This document shows positions 54,075 through 61,337 of a stretch of 64,000 nt of DNA, one piece after another. The stretch is from an uncultured bacterium (GTDB lineage: Bacteria > Cyanobacteriota > Vampirovibrionia > Gastranaerophilales > Gastranaerophilaceae): positions 62,001 to 126,000 of the forward strand of contig CACYVN010000002.1 of NCBI GenBank assembly GCA_902777855.1. The letters are read 5' to 3'. The position numbers were made by a program, and so were the translations under genes. The notes under the pieces were generated by a model that searched no databases, was not told the DNA's origin, and saw only the letters and a program-made list of their open reading frames with translations. Position 1 is the stretch's first letter, and each line of letters starts with the position of its first letter.

Positions 54075-54108
54075 AAAAAGACTTGTCATTTTGACAGGTC
54101 TTTTTTTT
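54075..54108 (+). terminator. Hairpin terminator
   Basis: Stem GACTTGTCA/TGACAGGTC with flanking A- and T-runs (eight T), 20 nt after the preceding gene. Confidence 0.88.
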
Positions 54109-54239
54109 ATTAAAACCCATCCCTGCCCCTTCCCTATTGAGAGAAGGGAAATTTTTTAAAAATTTAATAATAAATTTCCCCCACTATGCAAAAGTCTGAT
54201 TTTCTGTTATACTTTTAAGCATAAAGAAAGGTGGTTATT

Positions 54240-54776
54240 ATGAAATTTGTATGTACAGTATGCGGTTGGTCAACAGAATCCGATACGATGCCTGATAAAT
54301 GTCCTATTTGCGGGGCAACAACGTTCAAGGCAATCGGCGGAGAAGGAAAAGTTTATGCTTGTGAGCATCATGTAGGTGACGGAAAAGTCGAAGATGCACA
54401 AGTTATGGAAGGTTTGAGAGCAAACTTCAGCGGTGAATGTACTGAAGTCGGTATGTATCTTGCAATGTCGAGAGTAGCTGAAAGAGAAGGCTATCCGGAA
54501 GTTGCCGAAGCTTATAAAAGATATGCTTTTGAAGAAGCAGAACACGCTGCAAAATTTGCAGAACTATTAGGCGAAGTTGTAACGGATTCTACAAAGAAGA
54601 ACCTTGAACTTCGTGCTGAAGCAGAATTTGGTGCTTGTGACGGAAAATTGGAACTTGCAAAAAGAGCAAAAGAATTAGGCTATGATGCAATTCACGATAC
54701 AGTTCACGAAATGGCTAAGGATGAAGCACGTCATGGCAAAGGTTTTGACGGTCTTTTAAAAAGATATTTCAGTTAA
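54240..54776 (+). CDS. Reverse rubrerythrin (N-terminal rubredoxin domain)
   Basis: 178 residues from the ATG at 54240 (AAAGGTGG upstream; an in-frame GTG at 54231 is less likely). The rubredoxin domain (Cys5, Cys8, Cys21, Cys24: CTVCG, CPICG) comes first, then the ferritin-like diiron domain with [38 protein letters not shown] and [12 protein letters not shown]. The order is opposite to classical rubrerythrin. Reverse rubrerythrins reduce hydrogen peroxide and oxygen in anaerobes. Monocistronic; fits an obligate anaerobe. Confidence 0.9.
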   Translation: MKFVCTVCGWSTESDTMPDKCPICGATTFKAIGGEGKVYACEHHVGDGKVEDAQVMEGLRANFSGECTEVGMYLAMSRVAEREGYPEVAEAYKRYAFEEAEHAAKFAELLGEVVTDSTKKNLELRAEAEFGACDGKLELAKRAKELGYDAIHDTVHEMAKDEARHGKGFDGLLKRYFS

Positions 54777-54790
54777 GATTTAAAGGCTGA

Positions 54791-54824
54791 AAAGTTGAAA
54801 GGTTATCTTTAGCCTTTCAACTTT
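54791..54824. repeat. 12-bp perfect hairpin
   Basis: AAAGTTGAAAGG/CCTTTCAACTTT, about 15 nt after the rubrerythrin stop. Could act as its terminator, although there is no T-run, or be an intergenic repeat. Confidence 0.6.
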
Positions 54825-54881
54825 AAACCTTCAACCATTTATATGATTACACAATTTTGAAATTTATGGTAAGTTATAATT

Positions 54882-55568
54882 ATGAGAAACAGAAAATCAA
54901 GTAACGGACAGTTAAAAATTTTATTATTTGTAGGTGCAATAATATTGGCACTTGGTATTGCGGTATTCGGATTATCAAAGATTAAAGTTGATGAATTTCA
55001 CAAGGCATCAGTTATATTTATTGTAGATTCTTCGGCATCAAATGCAAAGGAATTACCTGAGCAAACTGCAACATTGAAGCAGTTATGTTCAATGCTTGAC
55101 CCTGAAGATCACATTAAAATTTTAAGAGTTTCCGAAAAATCGTACATAATTTATGAAGGTTCGCCTCAATCTACATCAGAAATTCGTAAATCGTTAAAAG
55201 AATTTACCAAAATTGATGGTGATGAATACGGAACGGCTTATGGTTTAGCGATACAAAAAGCATTTAATCATTCGGAAAATCTTTACAAGAGCGGCTACAT
55301 TCCGGCAATCGTTGTAATGGGTGATTTGGAAAATGAAGGTAAATGGGAAAACCAGATACACTGGGATACTTTCCCGTCAGAAGTTGCTCAGGTCAAGAAG
55401 AATACCGGAGATAAACTTGCGATGATGTTTTTGTATGCATCTCCTGCAAAGTTGGATTATGTTAAAGAAAAATTAGGTCCTGTTTTGGGTGAAGATAAAC
55501 TTATTATTGGTAATAAAACCGGTGCTGCAAGAGTTTTAAGTAAATTCTTGGGGGCAATAGGAAGATAA
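54882..55568 (+). CDS. Membrane-anchored VWA-like protein
   Basis: 228 residues. An N-terminal membrane anchor (LKILLFVGAIILALGIAVFG) is followed by a von Willebrand A-like fold. 'VIFIVDSSASN' is the MIDAS DxSxS motif, preceded by a hydrophobic strand, and 'TAYGLAIQKAF' gives the usual later Thr/Gly region. Such proteins mediate metal-dependent protein contacts. It leads a three-gene set with an FHA-like multi-TM protein and a repeat TonB-like protein; the spacing to the next gene is 25 nt. Confidence 0.75.
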   Translation: MRNRKSSNGQLKILLFVGAIILALGIAVFGLSKIKVDEFHKASVIFIVDSSASNAKELPEQTATLKQLCSMLDPEDHIKILRVSEKSYIIYEGSPQSTSEIRKSLKEFTKIDGDEYGTAYGLAIQKAFNHSENLYKSGYIPAIVVMGDLENEGKWENQIHWDTFPSEVAQVKKNTGDKLAMMFLYASPAKLDYVKEKLGPVLGEDKLIIGNKTGAARVLSKFLGAIGR

Positions 55569-55593
55569 TAAAATTTTTGGGAGAGCAAATTAA

Positions 55594-57219
55594 ATGAATG
55601 TAGAAATCAAATTCGGAAGTAATATACAAGTTTTTGAAGATCAGCAAAACATAGTCATCGGTTCTACCCCTGACTGTGATTTTGTAATTGATGGAATCAA
55701 TGAAATTATCAATGTAAAGATGGTATTTTCACCGAAATATAACAGTTATGTGCTTGTTAATTCAGATGAAAATAATGACATTTTATTTAATAACAGAACA
55801 TTTAAAAAAGTTCTTGTTCCTGCGCATTTTTCAATTGGTCTTGCCGGTTCAAAAGAAAGTATTTTGGTTGTTGTCAGTGCATCAGAGCCAAGTAAAGATT
55901 TATCGGTTGAAAAAGACGATAAGGTAATAAATGCGGTTGTAGTGCCTATAGCAACCGAAACAACCGAAAAAGTTGCCACTCAGGTGCAAAACAGCAGAAT
56001 GGTAAGCAGAGATAAAAAAGATATTTTAAACGGTACAATTGAAAATAACAGAATTGCAATTGTGAAAGAAATCGGGTACAAAATTCAGGCTTTGAAAAGC
56101 CAGATTTCATCTCTTGGAAAAGTTTCATTTGTTGCAAATGCCGCAATCTTAGTTTTATCAATTATTTGTTCTTTTGGTATGACAAACTTTATTTTGCATT
56201 TGCCGATTGATACAAGTAAAGGTGTTTTGAATTTGACTACAAACTACGGATTTTTAATCGCAATTTCACTTATTGTTTTTGCAGTATCTTTCGCAATGAA
56301 ACAATCGGTATTTTCTTTAATTGAATCAAGTCAAAATAAGAGATACGGTGAAAACAATGATATTCAAAGACTAATGGTTTATGCTTCATGCGTATTTATG
56401 CTTGTAATTTATGCGATAAACCTGTTCTATTATAAAGATATTGCATTTGTTGCTTCAATTTTTGTATCTTTATTGTTTGTCGGAGCATTGGCTATTGTTT
56501 CTGCGGCATCAGGATATTTCAAATATCAGTTAAAAGCAGCAAATTATCAATTGATGAATGTTGAATACAGAGAAGATTTTGAAACAACTCTTAAGGGTTA
56601 TCGTTCTTTGATTTCACAGTATATTAACAGTTTGAGTGATAATAAATTAGATTCCATAAAAGACAGTTTGTTAAATGCTCAAATAAAAATGGCAGGTGAA
56701 ATTTTAATCGGTATGTTAACTGCACCGTTCCTTGCTTATGGTGTATCAAACACTTTGGCAAGTTGTTTCCCTGAAGCTGCAGGATGGATAAGAATTTCAG
56801 GTTTGAGATTTAGCCCTATTTTCCTTGTACTTGCTACTTTCTTGATTATTTTTGCTTTCTTTTCATTTGTAAGAGCGTTTACTATCGGAAAACAAATTAA
56901 GGCTTCTGAAATTATTAAATTTGACGGTTTTCATGATTATGCAAGCCACGGTGTTAATATCTTAGGTCTGGATGCTATCAAAGGGCTTCATAAAGAAAAG
57001 AATATTACAATGGCAATTGCATGTGTAATTGTTGCTATTGAATTTACAATGAACGTTTCATACTTTATTCAGGAAATCGGTGGAGATATTTCCGGTATGT
57101 TTATCAGTTCAATGGCAGCGTTCGTTCCTACAGCGCTTTTGATAGCTGAAACGATGATGCTCAGCGGAACAACACATAAGATTAATAACTTAAATGAAGT
57201 TTTCCATACATTGGATTAA
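55594..57219 (+). CDS. FHA-like, multi-pass membrane protein, 541 aa
   Basis: An N-terminal beta-rich domain (about 1-95) with 'NIVIGSTPDCDFVIDG' and a later 'NNRTFKKVLVP' resembles a degenerate FHA domain, which binds phosphothreonine. From about 190, hydrophobic segments (IWF-type: 'VANAAILVLSIICSF', 'FLIAISLIVFAVSF', 'FMLVIYAINLFY', 'ASIFVSLLFVGALAIVSA' and C-terminal ones) predict at least seven membrane helices. No transporter signature recognised. Lies between the VWA-like and TonB-like genes on one strand; probably part of one envelope complex. Confidence 0.65.
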   Translation: MNVEIKFGSNIQVFEDQQNIVIGSTPDCDFVIDGINEIINVKMVFSPKYNSYVLVNSDENNDILFNNRTFKKVLVPAHFSIGLAGSKESILVVVSASEPSKDLSVEKDDKVINAVVVPIATETTEKVATQVQNSRMVSRDKKDILNGTIENNRIAIVKEIGYKIQALKSQISSLGKVSFVANAAILVLSIICSFGMTNFILHLPIDTSKGVLNLTTNYGFLIAISLIVFAVSFAMKQSVFSLIESSQNKRYGENNDIQRLMVYASCVFMLVIYAINLFYYKDIAFVASIFVSLLFVGALAIVSAASGYFKYQLKAANYQLMNVEYREDFETTLKGYRSLISQYINSLSDNKLDSIKDSLLNAQIKMAGEILIGMLTAPFLAYGVSNTLASCFPEAAGWIRISGLRFSPIFLVLATFLIIFAFFSFVRAFTIGKQIKASEIIKFDGFHDYASHGVNILGLDAIKGLHKEKNITMAIACVIVAIEFTMNVSYFIQEIGGDISGMFISSMAAFVPTALLIAETMMLSGTTHKINNLNEVFHTLD

Positions 57220-57229
57220 TTTGTAGAAC

Positions 57230-58132
57230 ATGAGAAAGAAAAAACATAATCCCAAAGTTCCCATAATAGTTGGTGCTGTACTGTTTGTAGGCATATCGAT
57301 TGTGGTTATTAATGCAAAAGATATGCAGACTATTTCGAGGGTAAAAGTAAGTAATCAGGAAATTGTTATTAATCAGGGAGATACCGGATTTTCCAATACT
57401 GAAGTTGGATTTAATAATTCCGGGAATTTGAGCAACCAAAATGTAGGCGGAGCAAATACCAATGTTAATATCGGGAATAACGGTAGTTTAAACAATGCCG
57501 GAGGCAGTTTTAATAATAATGGTAATCTGAATAATCAAAATACAGGTTTTGGCAATCAGGGACAGTTTGGTAATACCGGCGGAAGTTTTGGTAATAATGG
57601 CAATTTTAACAACCAGAATACAGGTTTTGGTAATCAGGGCAGGTTAAATAATACCGGTGGTAATATCGGGAATCAGGGTGGTCAATTTGGCAACGATAAC
57701 GGAGAATTTGGCAATTATAATGTAGGCTTTGGTAATCAGGACTATCGTTCCGAAATGGACAAATATAAGTATCAGGATATTGACTGGAGTACATGGAAAA
57801 GTAATTTTGTAAACAGGATTCTTGACGATAGTATGTATATTACGAGTCTTGACCTTTATGGTGTAGGAACCTGGTTTTACTATTCATTTAATGTAACAGA
57901 TAAGGGTGAAATCAAGGATGTATTCGTCTTTTCATTGTATCTGAATGATGACGATAAAAGACAAATCAGAGATTTAATCAGGAGTTATGCTCATAAACCG
58001 ATTACGATATTCCCGAAAGATTCTCAGCGTAAAAAAGCAAAAGTTAAAGCTATTATGCTGTTAGGTGACACGGAATCCAAATCAAACGCATCTAACTTTA
58101 ACGATATTGAAAAGATTAAGATTAAGTATTAA
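57230..58132 (+). CDS. Asn/Gly-repeat protein with TonB-like C-terminus
   Basis: 300 residues. Short basic start, one membrane segment (VPIIVGAVLFVGISIVVI), then a long Asn/Gly/Phe repeat (about 60-175) built from units such as GFGNQG, FNNQN and GSFGNNG. The C-terminal 120 residues ('WSTWKSNFVNRILDD...FNVTDKGEIKDVFVFSLY...KKAKVKAIMLLG') resemble TonB C-terminal domains. This suggests an inner-membrane anchored protein spanning the envelope on a flexible linker. TonB function is inferred. The next gene is convergent and overlaps by 11 nt. Confidence 0.65.
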   Translation: MRKKKHNPKVPIIVGAVLFVGISIVVINAKDMQTISRVKVSNQEIVINQGDTGFSNTEVGFNNSGNLSNQNVGGANTNVNIGNNGSLNNAGGSFNNNGNLNNQNTGFGNQGQFGNTGGSFGNNGNFNNQNTGFGNQGRLNNTGGNIGNQGGQFGNDNGEFGNYNVGFGNQDYRSEMDKYKYQDIDWSTWKSNFVNRILDDSMYITSLDLYGVGTWFYYSFNVTDKGEIKDVFVFSLYLNDDDKRQIRDLIRSYAHKPITIFPKDSQRKKAKVKAIMLLGDTESKSNASNFNDIEKIKIKY

Positions 58133-58715
58133 TCTTCCTTTTAAGCATCATAGCAGGGGCGTATTGGGGCAATATTTCAAGACATATATCAATTTCTCTT
58201 GTGCAGTTTTTGATATCCTTATTTGTGTAATAAATATATGCCAAAAGATAGTGGAGCTCAGGGTCTTTGTATAAATTATCCTGTGCTTTTTGCAGAAAAA
58301 ACATTGCAGGAGTCATAAAGTTATGAGCCCAGAATGCGCGTCCGATAAATTTGTAACACTCCATATTATAAAATGCCATAAAATCAGCATATTTTATGAT
58401 TTGCTGAACAATATCGCCTTTACAATAAGTCATAAAAATGTCCAAATCTGCTTCTAAAAAGTTTCTGACTTCAAAATAAGTTGGTGACATCGAAATTTTT
58501 TCTTCTATCATTTGTAAAAGCATTAGTCCCCAATGTCCTCTGATGTCATTTACTTTTGCTTTTTCAAACAGTTCTTTTGCTTTTACAAAATTATCAAGTA
58601 CCATATAGCAATAGCCTGCTTCAAGCGGGTAATTGTGCATTTCAAAATAATCACGACAGCCCTTTAATCTGCCTGATAAAAAATCCCGCTTAACCTGTTG
58701 ATATTTTGTTGTCAT
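58122..58715 (-). CDS. TPR-like protein, 197 aa
   Basis: Helical repeats of about 34 residues, e.g. 'GYCYMVLDNFVKAKELFEKAK', 'AFWAHNFMTPAMFFLQKAQDNLYKDPELHYLLAYIYY' and 'KDIKNCTREIDICLEILPQYAPA', are tetratricopeptide-like protein-binding modules. No signal peptide. Its 3' end overlaps the convergent TonB-like gene by 11 nt. Partner unknown; 29 nt separate it from the longer TPR gene on the same strand. Confidence 0.7.
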   Translation of the reverse strand: MTTKYQQVKRDFLSGRLKGCRDYFEMHNYPLEAGYCYMVLDNFVKAKELFEKAKVNDIRGHWGLMLLQMIEEKISMSPTYFEVRNFLEADLDIFMTYCKGDIVQQIIKYADFMAFYNMECYKFIGRAFWAHNFMTPAMFFLQKAQDNLYKDPELHYLLAYIYYTNKDIKNCTREIDICLEILPQYAPAMMLKRKINT

Positions 58716-58744
58716 ATATTCTTAACAAGACCTTTTAGTGCAAA

Positions 58745-60022
58745 TTAAAACCCTGATGAATTTGTATCAATTATATTTGGCATAACTGATTGCATCATCA
58801 TCATTTGAACTACTTCCGGTGAAATATTTTGGTCATCTTTTGCAAGCTGAGGGAGCAAGGTTGTCATATCTGAAGTTAAATCACTTGTCCCGTAATCTCC
58901 GAACATCATTTTTATTTCGTCAAGCTCTTTTTTATTTTGGATATATTCTGGACTTTTTAATATGTCTTCAACATCCATTCTGTCTGCAAAAGCGAGTTTT
59001 ATTGTTGTTTCGCCCTCAGATTTTTTTTTAGAGTCAAATTCCTTAATATCTCTTATGTTTTGGAAATATTTACCAGGAGTATTATTATCATCGCTGTTAA
59101 TCTGATCTTTAAGATTTTTAAGTTGCAGTTGCTTATATTCCTGTTCAAGTTCAGGTGAGAATCCTGTTCCGTAAGGAGCATTGATAAATCTGTCAAGCGA
59201 ATCATCTTGATTTTGGAATGGTAATGTAATTTTATTTTCACCATCCTGACCTGCATTATCAACAGGCGGAACAACAGGATTAAGTCTTTCTTGTAATTCT
59301 GTAAGATTTCTGTTTATCAAATCCTGCGGATTAACAGGTGTCAAACCGATATCCTGAGCCATTTCTCTGTACGGATATATATATTCGGGTTCATTAACAT
59401 TCGGGTAACATTTTGCTTCGTCTTCGTTTCCTATCACGCAGTTTCTGCCGTTTGTTGCATATTTCACAATCATCGGGTTATCATTCAGATTTATAACCAT
59501 TTCATAGGCAAGAATGGCATCTTCTTTTTTCCCGCATTTTGCATAACTCATTGCAAGATAATAATATCCCAAAGTATCATGCGGATGTGTTTTGACATAA
59601 GCTTCACATTCCTGCATACATCCTGCAAAGTTACTCAAATGATATTTTTCTATAATACTGCCTAAATTTGGTTCTTCGTAAAAATACGGACCTTTAGTCC
59701 AATTCGCAGTACCTGTACCAAAAACTTTTCTTGAAGATTCACGCAGGTAATCGTTTCTCCTTTGCGGAACATCCAATTTAACTTCTATTGTACCTTCTTC
59801 CGTTGTAGGTACCTGTGCAGGCGGGCGATTCATAGATTGAGAATTTTGTGCCTGATTATTATAGTACATTTCACTCATTGCATTGTTTGTTGGAGAGTTA
59901 TCCGTGTGAGTGTCGGCATATAAATCATAATTTTTGAGCGGATTGACAAACCCGTAAGATATTTGCGGGGCAATTCCCGCTATCATTATTGCCGTAAGTA
60001 AAATACTTATTTTTCTTTTCAT
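58745..60022 (-). CDS. Exported TPR protein, 425 aa
   Basis: From the ATG at 60022 (TGAGGT upstream), a signal peptide (MKRKISILLTAIMIAGIAPQISYG) is followed by a low-complexity Asn/Gln region, then TPR-like helices around 'HDTLGYYYLAMSYAKCGKKEDAILAYEMVINL' (about 160-210). The C-terminal half is acidic and unstructured-looking. An in-frame start at 60139 would add 39 residues before the signal peptide and is unlikely. Probably periplasmic or surface-exposed scaffold; function unknown. Confidence 0.75.
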   Translation of the reverse strand: MKRKISILLTAIMIAGIAPQISYGFVNPLKNYDLYADTHTDNSPTNNAMSEMYYNNQAQNSQSMNRPPAQVPTTEEGTIEVKLDVPQRRNDYLRESSRKVFGTGTANWTKGPYFYEEPNLGSIIEKYHLSNFAGCMQECEAYVKTHPHDTLGYYYLAMSYAKCGKKEDAILAYEMVINLNDNPMIVKYATNGRNCVIGNEDEAKCYPNVNEPEYIYPYREMAQDIGLTPVNPQDLINRNLTELQERLNPVVPPVDNAGQDGENKITLPFQNQDDSLDRFINAPYGTGFSPELEQEYKQLQLKNLKDQINSDDNNTPGKYFQNIRDIKEFDSKKKSEGETTIKLAFADRMDVEDILKSPEYIQNKKELDEIKMMFGDYGTSDLTSDMTTLLPQLAKDDQNISPEVVQMMMMQSVMPNIIDTNSSGF

Positions 60023-60265
60023 TTTTACCTCACAATTAAGTGGATATTCTACATCACAATTATTATATGATATATAATTATGCACGTCATAATCCAAATG
60101 TATGAGATTATAATCATGATATTTTTTAATAATTTCCAATATAATTTCAAATAATAAAATTTGTAAATAACCCCCGTCAGGTATTTATTTTTGTATAAAA
60201 AAAATGTATAATCTTTACAAGAGGATGTTTTTAGTTTACAAATATCTTATAAAAGGACAGAAAAA

Positions 60266-60907
60266 TTGCTTAATAATTTTGAAAGTTTTGATAATTCTGA
60301 GACTGCAACAAAGAAAGATGTAGTTATACAAGAAAGAGTTGATTTATTGTCAACTCATATGTATAAGCAATTTTTGAATTATCAGCACGCAACAGTCAAC
60401 ACAAATGAAATTTTTTCAAGAATGATTGATTGTTTAAATATAGTTTCAGATAACATGAAACTGTCCTTTTCTTCAAGAGGGGTTTCCACTCAAAATATTT
60501 ATGTGGAATCTGATGCCGTTAAATCTGTTTCTGTTATAAATGTTTTGTGGAAAACAATAAGTTTTACTACACGTTGTAACTTTGAGCCGCAGGTGCTTTC
60601 AAGAGATGATGGAAGAAATATTCCGTCAAACAGGATTATGGCGCTGAAAGGTAATTATAATGAACTTATGCAGGGTGTAAAAAATCATGATGAAGAAATG
60701 GCAAGACTTTTGGAAAATGAAATTGCATCATTATATGTACCTTCTGATGAAACACAAAAATGTATTTTTAAAATAAAATTTACAGGGCAGGAATTTATGC
60801 TTAACCAGACTGATGCACCAAGAGAGTTTGTTTTAAAGGTGGTTGAAAATGTTTGTGGTCCGAATGAATATCATAAAGACGGATTCCCGAGAACTTTTAT
60901 CCAATAA
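60266..60907 (+). CDS. Hypothetical protein, 213 aa, TTG start
   Basis: Starts with TTG at 60266; AAAAGGA lies about 8 nt upstream, which decides this start. Soluble, mixed helix and strand, with 'FTTRCNFEPQVLSRDDGRNIPSNRIMALK' and 'FKIKFTGQEFMLNQTDAPREFVLK'. No known domain recognised. The small gene 58 nt downstream runs the same way and may be cotranscribed. Confidence 0.6.
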   Translation: MLNNFESFDNSETATKKDVVIQERVDLLSTHMYKQFLNYQHATVNTNEIFSRMIDCLNIVSDNMKLSFSSRGVSTQNIYVESDAVKSVSVINVLWKTISFTTRCNFEPQVLSRDDGRNIPSNRIMALKGNYNELMQGVKNHDEEMARLLENEIASLYVPSDETQKCIFKIKFTGQEFMLNQTDAPREFVLKVVENVCGPNEYHKDGFPRTFIQ

Positions 60908-60965
60908 ATTTTTACAAATTGACTTGAGAGAAAAAATAATTAAGATGTTATTGTAAAGGGTAGTA

Positions 60966-61208
60966 ATGAAATTAATTAACAAATTAAAAGCGTTCGAAAA
61001 CCAGTATGCTTATATGAAATGGGCAATGGGAGGAGAATACGGAAAAATTAAATATGTTGGTGAGGATTATATTGAATTTGATATTATAGATATTGATTCA
61101 ATGGCATATCAGGAAACCGTTTTTATAGCATCTCATTTGATTTTGGAGGTTTCAGTCGGAGGTGCTGATATTTACCGTATTGTTGCCGAAATCTCTTCGC
61201 AGTTGTAA
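60966..61208 (+). CDS. Small hypothetical protein, 80 aa
   Basis: The ATG follows AAAGGG by about 5 nt. A compact soluble protein (FENQYAYMKWAMGGEYGKIKYVGEDYIEFDIIDID) with many aromatic and acidic residues. No family recognised. It is followed by two hairpins before ileS. Confidence 0.6.
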   Translation: MKLINKLKAFENQYAYMKWAMGGEYGKIKYVGEDYIEFDIIDIDSMAYQETVFIASHLILEVSVGGADIYRIVAEISSQL

Positions 61209-61246
61209 TAAAGATATTATACGCAGATTATGTTAAAACATGTAGG

Positions 61247-61302
61247 GTGCAATTTTTTGCACCAAAACAGTAGGTCGTGGTTTTACCACGACCTACTGTT
61301 TA
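61247..61302. terminator. Double hairpin between convergent genes
   Basis: GGTGCAA/TTGCACC followed by a perfect 17-bp stem (61266-61282 with 61286-61302, around GTAGGTCGTGG). It likely ends both the small plus-strand gene and minus-strand ileS, and resembles a dispersed intergenic repeat. Confidence 0.75.
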
Positions 61303-61337
61303 AAATTTCTGTCTATATTAATTTCACATTATTTAGA

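Noticed and set aside
57606-57794. Minus-strand frame across the Asn/Gly repeats
   Set aside because: It is the complement of the repeat and has no independent support.
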